A stretch of DNA of 64,000 bases. It comes from Mactromeris polynyma. Lineage: Eukaryota; Mollusca; Bivalvia; Venerida; Mactridae. The position numbers were made by a program, and so were the translations under genes. Location of the stretch: positions 19,644,860-19,708,859 of the forward strand of contig JASFXZ010000005.1 in the NCBI GenBank assembly GCA_032209605.1. The letters run 5' to 3'. The notes under the pieces were generated by a model, which saw nothing but the letters and a program-made list of their open reading frames with translations, made no database searches and was not told the origin of the DNA. Positions 43,680 through 56,513 of this stretch are shown in pieces (the first letter of the stretch is position 1; every line of letters begins with the position of its first letter).

Positions 43680-46365
43680 CTGGTTCAGTAGATAAAGCTG
43701 TTGTCCTAGTGCGACGTTTACAACGGTTAATATATTGGGTTAGTAGTTGAAGAATGCTTTAAGTCTTTTACATATATGCAAAATAGCACACATGCAAATA
43801 GTTTACAGTTTGTCGTATTACAGCGAAAATACCAACAGTGTACTTGATGCCAAATCTACATAAACAACCACATCGGGCGAGTTTTGTTGCAGATTCTAGT
43901 ACTTGCACCACTACAAAACTTACTTTTTACATCGTGCCTTAGTACTGTGAAATTATAATAAGTGGTACTGTATACTGTAATAACGTTGATGAAAATGCAC
44001 GCGGTGACCCTTTTTGTTATTATTTTGTGATGTTATTATGTTGCTGATCATGCAAGGGGACGTTTTATTCACTTTCCTTCGTACGAAGACTTTCTTAAGG
44101 ACTAAGAAGATCCTCTTCGTACGTATTTTAGTGAAACGATCTCCTGGTTCCTAGATGTACGGTTAATGTCATACAATTTCTGTTACACTTGTATATGTTT
44201 TGTTGTGTAGTATGTATACTATGATAAAATGTGTGTAACACTGTACTTTTGCATTATTTGTACTTTATGCGAAAGCATAGTGAATCTGGAAATTGACAAC
44301 AAATTGCAGCTTTCATTTGTTACCTTTCGATTATTTTCTTAACAATATTACATTGAGTTTCATTTCTCTGCCAATGTGTCGTTTCAATTCCAGAAAAAAA
44401 CATAATGTGTTAAATCGAACATTACCCAGTAATTCCTGCCTGAACAAAACTAGAAAAAAGAGACAAACAAAGTAATACAACTACACTATTTTGATTACAC
44501 GCTTAAAGAAATATATACAAAACAAACAAAGCATACACTGGTAGACATGGGATAAATATATCGTTGGATTTCTGTCTCAGAAATAATAATGTTTATAATT
44601 TATATCGCAGCACAATACTCCAGACTGCATTAAGAAAAAAGTATAACTGTTATTCGAGAAATAACCTTTGGGAGAACAACTTAGGAACTCATTTACAGAT
44701 ATATGTTTACAACAGACAAACTCTTGTAGAAAAAAAGCAGATTATAATTTAAATTTCGTAAAAATACTGAGCATATGCACTGTGTAATTATTTGTAGCAA
44801 CATATGTATTAACAAATATGCATCCAACACAACTATCAAAAATAATTTATCCAATAAATATATCAAATATATCTATCAAGTAAAACTATCAAATATAATA
44901 TCTCAACAATACTGTCAAGTACACAACCATAAATACATCATTGGCTTTTGGAAAAAACAAGTGAAGAAAATCCAACAGGTTTTCCTGTCGGTACGGTCAT
45001 ATTATATTCTTTCATATTTATAGGATAGGCACTTGATTTTTTCCACATCTAAATTAAATGAATGATAATCAAAAGTACATGTATTAAATCTACGCTACAT
45101 TTATTTCTGGGCAATAATCTTGCAAAGGACTATCATATAGCATTATTTATTATCATTTATTTATATCTTGAAGTCTCATTTTGGTACAAGCATGAATTAT
45201 ACATAGATAATAAAGCACATACAATTTGCAGAAATGTCATTCCAAAAAGAACTATAAGAGATAACACAAGCACATGCACCATACATAAAAAATATATAAA
45301 AAATATTTTAAGGCTATCGCCTAGTCGAAGTGTTAACAGATATTTTAATAAATTGTATGACATAATAAGCAAACATTCACACAATCACATACAATCGTAA
45401 GAATAAATTTGTAAAATATGTATATCAGTTTTGTAAATTGTTGATACCGTGGAAGAAGAAGTTTTATCTTACAACATTATTATATACAATGCACTTTTGA
45501 AATATACCATTATGGCCCATGTTAAAAATACAAATGTACAGTTTTTATTAGTATAATAGGCGACAGTCAGTTGAACATTAATAATTACATATATTTTAAT
45601 TCAAATATAACACATATTATTTTATAGTGGTAAATTAATGCATTAACTCAAACGCTGTATCCTTATATGAACAATTTATAGGACGTCAGCTGAGTTACTT
45701 TGTACAATTACAATGATAACAATAATATTGATCATGTTCTTGATATCATATATAACAAATATTGAAGTGTCATTTTTAAAATCAACCCTAACACTGATTC
45801 CTTATCGAAACGAAATATAAAGACGTCAGCCGGATTGATAAACTATTGTAATGTGATAAGCATGCAAGCTTTTCGTTCGTCACGTTTTGGATATATCGTT
45901 AACTGTATTGTTAAAATCTTATTTAAATACCTACATCCAGAATATAACAGTTACGTTTAGATATTTAACAATGGTATATATGAAAAATTGTATTTAATGT
46001 TAATTTAAATATCTTCATAACGAATTTCGACATGCAGCATAGTGCCAGTATGTTTAAAAAGGGCATGCAAAATCACAAATTAGTATACAATAAACCATGA
46101 TATCTATAGAAGGAAGCAATATTTAGAAATATAGACAAGAGACTCACTTTATCCTAAAGCTAGCTCTTATATACGGTTTAATAACTTCATTATTTTTTCA
46201 GTTACAATCCATGAAATGATAAGATAACGTATGTACATTTGTATTAAAGTCCTTCCTGCATAAATAATGAGATATGTAGCTTAGTACAGTGCCATGTGTT
46301 CTCGATAGAGAAGGTGAGAGAGCTCGTGACAATCTTCTGTGCAATTGATCTATCGCAGAGTAGTA
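43680..46365. other. No gene supported
   Basis: Very AT-rich stretch. Short frames such as 45062-45400 have compositions dictated by base bias. Confidence 0.4.
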
Positions 46366-46369
46366 GTAT

Positions 46370-47545
46370 GTACAATAGGAATTCAACGGACCATAATGAC
46401 TTTTTTACTGGGATATGTAAACATAATTGTCACTCATTATTATGAGCATAGTTAAAATAATATATTCATGAAAGTCATAGCTAATAGCAATTTACAGCAC
46501 AAAAGCATAAAAACATTAAAAACAGAATGTTTTCATGAAAAAAACGTATGCGCAGCCTACATAATAAACCATCATAATTTCCATTGTGTTGTTGACCTTG
46601 TCGAAACGAAATTACAAGGTCAACAGAATGGTTATGAAGTTTAGTAATATGACTAGTGTCACAATATATAAGCATCGAATATCAACAAACAAATACTTTA
46701 GTTCCTTTCATAATTCTGATTAACTTTCACCATGCCAGACGCCTATTTCAGAAGAGTACGAATCACCGTTAATTTATTTGGAACCCATGAACCCATGCAC
46801 AATACAATTTACTATAAAAATAACATTTGATTATTGTTATTGAAACCACTTATCTCACTTGTGCCAAAATAGCTCCAGGTAGACCAATGGGTGGGCTCCT
46901 TAATCAATTATTAGCAGTAACAATCGAAAACAATATTATGGAGCCGTAGCATTTACAGTTACGTCTCGTTAAAATGTAAAATTCGCTAAGTGAGTATATT
47001 AATACCAAATGCTGCCTTCCAACGTGCACATGGACATGAAGTGCATTATGGTGTTAACGACGCTGTGAGAGATCCTGAAAATCGTAAATCGACAATTCTA
47101 ATATGTTGCCTTTATTCAAGAACAGGCAGTTAATAAACCTTACTTGCAAACAAATCGAAACGTATTAAAATGAGTTCAATGGCTGTGGGCTCGAAACTAC
47201 TATAGATCATTCTGACAACACACCCTCTTTTTTCTGCTGCAATTCGACCCATGTTATCATTATCTTTTCAATTTAAGGTTAATTATACATGGTGTCGATT
47301 CGAAAAAAATAGCACAGATATGTGCTCAAATACTTGGACATGGAAATATACATGGAAAACTGCAGGATCAGATACACGAGGTTAACACTCGAAATTTTAT
47401 TGAAATATGTTGGCCTTATACGTAACATAATGGAAAAAGAGGACATTTTATCATTGTTTTCGTGTGCAATAACTACAGCATATTATATTGGCTTTCGGTC
47501 TCATCCTTTTTACATTAACTACTGAACAAACTCGTTTCATGTAAA
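46370..47545. repeat. Segmental tandem duplication, copy 1
   Basis: Matches 47620-49070 along its length (landmarks ATGACTTTTTTACTGGGATA, GTATGCGCAGCCTACATAAT, TTTCCATTGTGTTGTTGAC, AATGCTGCCTTCC). Noncoding as far as I can see. Confidence 0.88.
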
Positions 47546-47619
47546 ATGTTGTATATTGTTTTGTATTATTATGATGTTCATAGTAAGTAAATAAAATATG
47601 TTAAAACTAATAGATCTAT

Positions 47620-49070
47620 CACAGAGTAGCAGTATGTAAAAAAGAACTTCAATAGAAAATAATGACTTTTTACTGGGATATGTATACATAATTGTCACTC
47701 ATTATTTATCACATACACTTGAACATAGTTTAGTTTACATATTCATAAAAGTCATATCTAATAGCAATTTACTGCACAAAAGCATAACTACATTAAAAAT
47801 AGAATGTTTTCATGAAACAATGTATGCGCAGCCTACATAATAAACCACCATAATTTCCATTGTGTTGTTGACTTTGTCGAAACGAAATTACAAGGTCAAC
47901 ATAATGGTAGTGAAGTTACATAGTATTCCTAGTGTCATAATATACACTCAGCAAAATTTCTAATTGGTCACTTGGATTTTATTGATATTATGTAACAGTG
48001 AATGAAAATTCAACAATGCAAACACCATCACATACAATGTACATTCTCTCTTCATACAACTGTTCAGAATACATTAATCCATATTGATTCTCGCGTGAAT
48101 TTTACGACAGATCAACACTAATAACCCTAAAATTTAAAGTCATAAAACGGATATATATGGTATGGTCTCTTCAATAAATATAAAGTGACCAATTAGAAAT
48201 TTTGCTGAGTGTATATGCACTGAATATCAACAAACGTTTTACAAATACATTAGTTCCTTTCGTAATTCTGATTAAAATATTCAATGATGATTGTTATTTA
48301 ACCACTTATCTCAATTGTGCCAAAATAGCTCAAGGGAGACCAATGGGAGGGCTCCTTAAATCGATTATTAGCAGTAATGGAATATCCTACAATAAAGAAG
48401 TTTGGATTATAAACATACTGTCTAGTCCTCTTACTTTAATAAACAAACAAACAGCAATAGCAATCAAACATTAGTTTTTTGAGCGGTAACATTTACAATA
48501 AGGTATCCTTAAAATATATTTATCACATAGGGAGTATATCAGTATCAAATGCTGCCTTCCTACGTGCATTTGAACATGAAGTGTACTATGGTGTTAACGT
48601 CGCTGACAGAGATCCTTAAAGTCTTAAAATGACAAATCTAATTTGTGATATTGGTTCAAGTAAAAGCAGTTCTTAAACCTTGAAAAACAAATATCGAAAC
48701 CTATGAATTGAATGGTTGTGTGATGGAAACTACTGTGGAAACTACTGTGGAACATTCCGACAAGACCTGTCTTTCTTCTGTTGAATTTCGACTCGTGATA
48801 TCATAAACTTGTCAATTCAAGTTAATTATACATGTCAATGAGATTTCATTGATGTCGATTGGGAAAATATATCACATGTATGTTTTCACATACATTGAAA
48901 AAACACACGAAATGCTGGATCAGATATGTGAGGTTAACTCTCGAAATTTTAATGGAATATATTGGCCATACACATGAGTATAATGGAAACAGAGAATATT
49001 TTATAAATATTTCGAGTGCAATAACTACAGCATGTTCTATGAGTTGTCTTACATTATGGATTTATTAAAG
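47620..49070. repeat. Segmental tandem duplication, copy 2, carrying a MITE
   Basis: Direct neighbour and homologue of copy 1, about 85% identical by eye. It is longer because of the insertion at 47945-48211. Confidence 0.88.
47945..48211. mobile_element. TA-flanked MITE with 29-bp perfect inverted ends
   Basis: 267 bases, CACTCAGCAAAATTTCTAAT... at 47945 and its exact reverse complement ending at 48211, with TA on both sides. Copy 1 of the duplication shows the unoccupied site. Confidence 0.93.
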
Positions 49071-49079
49071 AAGTTTTCT

Positions 49080-50850
49080 GAATCATCGAACTTTTATCTT
49101 TTATTTTTATTTTAATAATTCAGTAGTATTTTGATAACTATGGTGACATACTTCTGCCAGCAGTTAACTACATGTGGTTTTCAAGTTAAAGAAACGAGTT
49201 AACTACATACGTATCATGATAATTATGTGGTTAACTAGATAAATATCGTGATAAATTTGCATCCCATATAATTATCTTAACACGAAAAAATTGTCTGATA
49301 GTGCCCACAACTGCCACCACTTACCCACTTAATTCTCTAGCTTTTCAAAACGGACATACTTTTTTACTGAATTGTCAAAAAGAATACATCATGTGTGTAA
49401 AATGTTACGCGTCCATGACGTCGGGTATAATAAAAAGTGTATATTCTACTGTAAACTGAAGTTAGAAAAAAATTGCTAAGCCAACTAGAATTAATGTATG
49501 TAGAAAGAAACTAATATTAAAATTAACAATATCTGATTATACTATGTTATTAAGCGCATACAAATAGTGCAAACACGAGTTACACAATACATATATTCAT
49601 TAGGAAAACCTCGGTCATTACCTCATGACAAGTCTCTGGTGTATGACTACTATATGTAGCTTTCTATATTTCGGGGCTATACACGCAATTATTTATTGCA
49701 GAAACCTCGACGTATGCTTATTAACAGTCAAGTTTCACACATATAATTCATGGTAATTGGTATTAACTGATATAGTAATCATGAAGAGATTATTTGGCCA
49801 CGAATTGTTCCATATATTGACCATGTCAAGTTAATTCAAAATTTAGATACAATATGAAAGACTTGCAATGAGTAGTATCCCGTCTGAACTAGTGTTCATA
49901 CATAATTATACAAGATACATATCGCTGTCTTTGACAATATAAACTGAAATACTGGTATATTTGGTCACACTATGCTTGTGTTTTATCAATGTTGATCACA
50001 ATTTCATTACAGTGTGTTTTTGCATGGGTTTTAGGTTTTAAATTATTAAGGTATTGGTCAGTATGAATCACAATATTTTTTTTCCAGCTCAACGTACAAT
50101 GTATTTTATGTTAAAACATGACCGAATAAAAGAAGACCAAACAGGAACGTTTATCAGTCTAATCAGTGATAAAACAATCGATAAAAAAACAAAATGATAG
50201 TATACATATACAATAATCTTATATTCATATTGTTTATCAGAACAAAGGTCATCCTGTGCAGAATAGTATCGAATATATCTAAACTAGTATGTTTGATACA
50301 ATCCTTTTTGTATAAGTTAACGACAGATTGAACTTCGTAGTATACATATTAATATGCAATTACCTGTAACATACTATCAACATGTATACAAGTATTGTAC
50401 TCATATACCTTGTATACTCGTACACTCAACCAATCTACGTGCAAGAATTGTGTGCAAATACTTCCGAATTAACACAATGTTTATTCATTTTCAATACTAC
50501 AACTCTCTGTTTACAAAACACTCCAAATATATGCAATGCGAGAAATTTCAATTTTATTCAATTGTTATTGAATACATGTGTATCGACCAGCACAAATATG
50601 GCATTCCGTATTCTATATACCCCGGCGTATAACGGTTTACCAACTATGTGCATAGTAACGGATCAATAAATAATCACTGTCTTCTCATACATTAAATGTT
50701 GGGTTATAGAAACATGCAAAGTTTGATGATGACCAAGAGATCAATTTATTTTGGCCTAATGTAAGTTATATAATTACAAAGATCACCTTAGGAGATAACA
50801 CACTTAAACTGTGCTTTTCGGACAGTACGTAGCTTTGCAATGGTACTAAC
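49080..50850. other. No gene supported
   Basis: AT-rich, downstream of the RING gene's 3' end. The overlapping 92- and 95-codon frames at 50354-50669 contradict each other and have no recognisable features. Confidence 0.4.
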
Positions 50851-50866
50851 TGAATATTTATTCTGT

Positions 50867-51034
50867 TTACGTCACCTCATCCCGTCTTCTTTTGCATTTA
50901 TAACAATATACTGTTGTAGCAAAGCAATTATTACATAATACCAAATGACCGCAGGTTTGACAAGCCTCTTCAGCAGGCATTATACGACACAGTCTACATA
51001 TAGAATGTGCGTCTTGTACTTGGTTGTTGTCCTC
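50867..51034 (-). CDS. RING exon of the IAP-type gene
   Basis: 168 bases, acceptor acatttcag, stop TAA at 50869-50867. Encodes CRLCRIMPAEEACQT, then CGHLVLCNNC and CYKCKRRRDEVT. All eight zinc ligands are in place. The usual CP.C at the end is CYKC, and the tail is basic instead of the common short hydrophobic end. An AATAAA lies at 50862-50857, directly after the stop. Confidence 0.9.
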   Translation of the reverse strand, partial: EDNNQVQDAHSICRLCRIMPAEEACQTCGHLVLCNNCFATTVYCYKCKRRRDEVT

Positions 51035-54000
51035 CTGAAATGTAGTTTGAATTTTGACACTTTACTTTTTTGAGACAGTTATGCAGCGACCAAAATGCAC
51101 CAGTAGCTGTCGATAGCGATGGTGACAGTGTTATAATCACCATCAACTAAAAAATCCGAAATCGATTTTCAATCTTACAATATATATGTTACGAGGTTGG
51201 TTTTGGTAATTGCATGTAATTTAGTGGATGCAACAGTGATGCCTGACCAGCGATGTGATGCTGAAGATATTTAATGACAATTGCACAGTTCCGTTAGATA
51301 ATCAGGGACACTAAATCTGCAGAATAAAAATGATGTTCACAATAATTCATTAAGGTAAGGCCACCCTAATGAGAATGTAAATTTCGAATCATATGGAACA
51401 CCTTGTTCAATATCAATCTTAGCCTATGGGTTAAGCGTCTTGCCTAACATGCGAAAGGTCCTGGGTTCAAATCCCCGCTATGACATTTCTTGCTTTACAG
51501 ACTTTTTTAGCAAGAAAACTGATATAAAATTCTATAATATAATTTATATCAATTGGTTTCTAAAAAAGTGCCATATTTCTCCAAAGTTTGACAATTCTGC
51601 ATGGTAAAATTTAATACATGCATATTACAAGATGTTTTCACAGCAAAACTGGACGGTAAAAGTTTGTCATTTTGCTATAGTTTGTTAAAGAGGTGTTGAG
51701 GATAATTTTGATGTTCATTTTTTTGAATACTCACGTTATTATGTATGATAATGCTACATTGAAAATTGGCATTTCTTTTTGTAACTTAAAAAAATTACGT
51801 CATTTACAGGATGTATGCTTATGAAGTACCCCCTACTAGTATACTTTTGCAGAGCATATTATTTTCAATTATTTTTCCTTATGATATCACTAGCACTTTC
51901 TTTTTAAGAAAAACACAATGATAAAATGGGCTAATTTTAAACAAAAAAAATGTATGCATGAAGCACGAAGCATAAGTCGGTTTAATCTTAAAACTTGAAA
52001 ATCTTTAAAACGGCACGGTAAAACTTTGTAATATTTTGCATTTAGTTGTCTCATGTGATCCAGAAACTCATGGAAACAGTTTAGTTAAGATTCTTGATGA
52101 TGAGTATTAGAGTGGTCTTACCTTAAATCGCTCAGTTTTCAAATACACAAAGTCTTAAAGCTTAAATCGCGACGTTAACCCAAAGTAAAAAAGTCACGTG
52201 ATGTTAATTAACGAATGAAAATTCGTATTTACCAAACTAAAGGAAACCTTGGCGTACTCTTAACAATTGTGCATTTCGATTTTTAGTTACACGTCTTAGG
52301 AGTGTTTCTTCTTTCAATCTTTTGATACAAGTATCAACTAAAATATACTGATAATGACAAACTGACAATGTTATCCATTTAATACGTGTTGATGTTCCTT
52401 CTCTGACATCAGCATTCGACTTAAACGCTTAGGATTACTTAATAGTACATGTAGTGTGAATCGACAAAAGAGATTTGTTTAAATTATAGAAACAAAATAA
52501 CTTTCAAACTCTGATAAATTGATATAAAACATTGAAACAATATGACCCTAAAATGGACAAAGTATAGCCAAATAATATAAACATACAGTTATTCTTATAT
52601 ATTCTGAGCAAGTAACTCATGATTTAACTGACTAAAAGACTCTTATTATTACTTTGAATCAATGGTCATTTACAGGAATCAAACTAGCTTAAAATATCAC
52701 TCCCAAGAAAATATGGTCATTTTCAAGTTTTGAGTACTACACGTCTTGAGATGTTGCAGTGGTTATTGTGTCGTTTTATTGTTTTGTGAGAAGTGCAGTA
52801 TCCAAAACAAAATGTATATGCAGTAAGACGTTTCGAATATCAAAGTGTTTCAAATATGAAATGCTCCGATTGTGATTACCTGTACAAGTGATTGCAGTAT
52901 GTTTATTCCGTTTCTTACACTTATGTTTGTGCTCCTGGGATCTTCAACTTCAGTTGACGCCTCGTTAATTTCTGATTCTACATCATAACCTTGACCTGCA
53001 ATTAGCAATTTATCGGGTTTTTGTTTTTGAAAACGGTGCAAGAATAAAAGGAAAAAGAAGTTTAGCTTTTATCAGTTAATCTTGTTAAAAAAATCCGAAC
53101 ACCTGTATTTTGGAAAGAGGTGTCAATGGTCAACGAAGCAATTGCAGCTCGTTCCTATCTAAGACAAGGACGTTTTATAACATCGAAGTTAGCAATAGAA
53201 TGACACGCGATTTCGGTCAACTTTTCTTATTAAAACCTCTGAAGATACGAATACTGTGGGTCTGAATCCCGGACGGGCCACGATTACTCCTCTTCGTTTG
53301 ACACCAGCGCTGTTGTGTGTTCTGGCAGTTGATTGGAGAATGACACAAATAAACATCAGGTCCAGATCAATAGGTATACAACCATGTATATCCCTCATGA
53401 TCATCAATAGTGTTTTGTAAAACAAATTTTTGGATTTGATAACATTCTTTTTTGTAATTCTTCTCAATAAGCACAATGTTAAGATTTTGATTACCTGCGT
53501 GTAACTCTGGCGTGTTTGGTACAATTGTCCTGGACGGGCGATTAGACAGCCCTGCATTTGTTGTCGATAAGCTATACACGGGTCGTGTTCTTTCATTATC
53601 TGCATTTATAAAACAATAAACAATTGCAAGGGGTTAGTCCCTAATGACCGCACATACTGACAATACAATATTTATGTATTGTACTAGTATTTTGTCGTCG
53701 ATTGTTTATTGACTTTGATTATTAATGGGACAGTAACAAAACTTTATTCAAGAGACGACAACATAGCTATATTGGTAGTTTAATTATGAAGAAACTGTAA
53801 TATATGAAGACATGTATTGACTGTAAAGAAGTGTTTATAAAGGGTACAAACTACCATCATTTTGGATCGGTCTTGTGTGGGAGTTCAATCTTTCAATAGG
53901 ATCTGAAATAAACACAGTAGTTATTCATTTCAACTTGCAAAGAAACTAACTTTTGACACCTATTTTCTGTAAATGCTTGACAAGCTATGTAGGGGTTTTG

Positions 54001-56513
54001 ACACGCATGATCTTCGATTTCCCCAAGATCGCATATAGACATACATTTCTAATATAAAAACTAACTGTGTTGCTATGTGATTATGTTTCCATGGACACTA
54101 ACACTCGTATTCTTGTATACAAATACGTCAGTTGTTGCCAAGTGTTTTAGGGGGTGTGGGGGGGGGCTATATATTTCAATGAGTTTTTATTGCAAAGTAG
54201 GATGGTTATAGTTGTAACATGCATATCAATTTATTGGTTTGTCCGAACTTCTGACTTAAGCGAATTGATGAATACGGGGCCAGGCCAGGCTCTCTGACAT
54301 ACTTAACATTCGCTCAGACTAAAAAATGCAGTTTCTTGGACAAATGTTGTAACAACGTAATATGAAAGTATATATTTTACACCTGATTGATTCTGTATAT
54401 AACCTATCAAGTTTAACCGTGAGTTTAAAAGCAAAATTTACTATTGTCAACTCTCGACTTCTCGATAGTTGAAGATAGAACCATAATTAATGTAGCCGAA
54501 ATAAACAGGATACGGTCTATATGGTAAAAGAACTGAAATATTAGTGCATAGTGGAAACTTACTTATATAAATACAAGTGAATGCAATATTTTAAGTTATT
54601 TTAATCCAAGTAGAGCAGTTTCTCTGGCGTGTATGAATTCATAGATGAAGTTAATTATTTAGATATCTATTTTCAAATACCCTTTAATTGGAATGTTTTC
54701 GTGCATGGTGTTTTTGGTCAGAGGGATTAGCAAACAAATGCTATTTTATTTTTAATTTGAGCGAGTTATATCGTTAAGCAATGTAATAGTGCAATGAAAC
54801 TGGATGTAATATGCCAAACCTTGCACTCTCTGATCATTCGGCTGTGGGTTACTATGTTGCTCTGAAACATGTAAAATAAATAAAAACGAATGAAGCATCT
54901 ATACACAGTAGAGCGGTAGCATATGAAGAAAGAGATATTTGCACACTGAAGCTACACATGAACGCCCGGTTCCGGGGTCATCTATATAAACGTATAGCCA
55001 ACCCTGAACTTTTGAGCGAACGAAGAAAATTCATATTTATTTAATTCTTATTTCCAGAATGAAGTACATGATCACTCAGTACCATAATACAAATTGGTTC
55101 ATAAAGGCTATGGCGGTAAAGTGTTAAAACGTCATTTGTGTTCAATAAATAAGCTTATAATATTGTAAAAAAATATAAACCAAATAATCTCATATTTCAG
55201 TGTTTGGATTATATTGAATGTTAAAAATAGCATTAACTCTTTAATTATGATTTTTATATCATAATTATTTATGCAAAAGCAATAATTGCTGAATACTATA
55301 TTCAACTTTGCTCGGAATGGGCAAATTCTAGCTTAAATCAGTGCAAATGAGTGTATGATAAGCTTTATGAAGTGTCGCTTACCGAAGTGCATTAATTATT
55401 TCAAAGCATCATGTATGCAGAGATTAAATGTTTTACCTGATGAGTCAGCCTGTATTAATTCACCTAATGTGTGTTCTAAACTTTGGTTTTCTGTAGTATC
55501 CAATGGAGCTATGAAAAATACACGTTATACTATAACCACATTGGAAATAAGCTACAATACTAAACATTTCAGTAATGCAGTAGACTATGAAAGACCGGTT
55601 GTGACTACTACATTCGTCTATCAATATCATAGAAAACATGATTTTACAATTCAGGATCTCCTGTTTTTGTATAAATTTTCAACTTCAAAATTTCAAGCAT
55701 TCAAGATATGAACTGATGAATACAAAGTGACCATAGGTCTTTCTTAGTATAGTAGAATAATTCAACCATGTTATGACTTGCAATTCATGCATATTATGTT
55801 GATAACTCATAGACCATCCTTATAACAGATGGCTTGAGGAAAAAATAGTTTTTTAGAATGTAACAGAATCAGGCGCATTTTCATGTGATGGAAAATTAGA
55901 TAAAAGAATATCATTGTTATACACGCATTGAATATGTAGTGTTCATGATTGGTAATAACTTTGAGTAAAAATGAAATGCAGGATGAATCTCTCAGAACAT
56001 AATTATATTGGTGTTAGGTATCTGTAGTGACTAAAACATGGAATGCTTGAGACAACTTAAATTAATTCACTAAAATCGCATTCGTGACATAATTATTGTA
56101 TTTTATGGTAGACTTACAGATTCCAGTAGCATGTGCTTCATCTCTAGTTAATACATGACCATTTGTCTGAAGACAGATAACGAACAATACAGGTAAAACA
56201 GGTGATTAACGAAGCAAGAATACTCAATTAGATCAAAAGACGTATCAGTATATTTAAACGTAAGTTATACTCGTAGACAACAATTCATTCATTCTGCTGA
56301 CCAGTAGGTGGCATAATTCTAGTTTCGCGGTTAATATAGAAAATACATGTTTCAACATTTTTGTATTTTGCTAACAAGAAACAATATAACTTGTATCTTT
56401 ACTTACAACAGCATGCTGGTCATTTCGAATTTCTGTCACGCCTGCACCACGTGGATGCTGTATGTATGGACAGTACCGATAACCTATTCCATGTATAGGT
56501 GAACTATTTCTAA
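50867..56513 (-). CDS. IAP-type RING-finger gene, 5' part not resolved
   Basis: Eight exons join in perfect phase: 56513-56407, 56167-56118, 55508-55437, 54861-54820, 53902-53855, 53599-53495, 52995-52880 and 51034-50867. They give 235 residues and a stop. The C-terminus is an IAP-type RING (CX2CX11CXHX3CX2CX6CX2C), expected to act as an E3 ubiquitin ligase. The rest is a low-complexity linker built of short exons, most of them in phase 1. No intact BIR was found; upstream exons must lie right of 59.7 kb, because a 3.2-kb transposon fills the intron. It is a likely paralogue of the IAP gene at the left of the window. Confidence 0.78.
51354..52122. mobile_element. TTAA-flanked MITE with a tRNA-like insert
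   Basis: Ends GGTAAGGCCACCCTAAT and, inverted, ATTAGAGTGGTCTTACC, each flanked by TTAA (51350-51353, 52123-52126), the target used by piggyBac- and Kolobok-type elements. Inside, 51421-51486 looks tRNA-derived: GGGTTAAGCGTCTTGCCT, then the B box GGTTCAAATCC at 51464-51474. It lies in the last intron of the RING gene. Confidence 0.75.
51405..51486 (+). ncRNA. tRNA-like (SINE head) sequence
   Basis: Has a good B box (GGTTCAAATCC) and a plausible A box (TGGGTTAAGCG), but the acceptor stem does not pair. So it is read as a tRNA-derived SINE head, not a tRNA gene. The word CATGCGAAAGGTCCTGGGTT is typical of mollusc SINE heads (recall). Confidence 0.5.
52880..52995 (-). CDS. RING gene, exon before RING
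   Basis: 116 bases, acceptor aattgcag, donor CAG|gtaatc. Encodes GYDVESEINEASTEVEDP and NGINILQSLVQ, an acidic linker ending in a probable helix. Confidence 0.78.
53495..53599 (-). CDS. RING gene, linker exon
   Basis: 105 bases, acceptor tgcag, donor GCAG|gtaatc. Encodes NERTRPVYSLSTTNAG and PSRTIVPNTPELHA. The longer open frame over the same bases (138 codons, 53189-53605) is in another frame and is rejected. Confidence 0.75.
53855..53902 (-). CDS. RING gene, short linker exon
   Basis: 48 bases, phase 1 in and out, acceptor atttcag, donor G|gtagtt. Encodes DPIERLNSHTRPIQN. Confidence 0.68.
54820..54861 (-). CDS. RING gene, short linker exon
   Basis: 42 bases, phase 1 in and out, acceptor tgtttcag, donor AAG|gtttgg. 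Encodes EQHSNPQPNDQRVQ. Confidence 0.62.
55437..55508 (-). CDS. RING gene, linker exon
   Basis: 72 bases, acceptor tttcatag, donor TCAG|gtaaaa. Encodes PLDTTENQSLEHTLGEL and IQADSS. Phase 1 in and out. Confidence 0.66.
56118..56166 (-). CDS. RING gene, short exon
   Basis: 49 bases, acceptor tcttcag, donor TCT|gtaagt. Encodes TNGHVLTRDEAHATGI. Confidence 0.66.
56407..56513 (-). CDS. RING gene, first exon visible
   Basis: 107 bases, acceptor atcttgcag, donor GTT|gtaagt. Encodes SSPIHGIGYRYCPYIQHP and GVTEIRNDQHAV. A transposon end lies just beyond its acceptor. Confidence 0.7.

Noticed and set aside
46730..46930. Thrombospondin-like exon on the minus strand (HWSTWSYFGT)
   Set aside because: The second copy of the duplication lacks the donor and the frame, and no Cys pattern follows.
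51405..51486. Functional tRNA gene
   Set aside because: A and B boxes are present but the acceptor stem does not pair, and it lies within a MITE. Read as a SINE head.
53189..53605. 138-codon open frame on the minus strand
   Set aside because: Its frame conflicts with the phase-consistent RING gene exon at 53495-53599, and it crosses that exon's splice sites.
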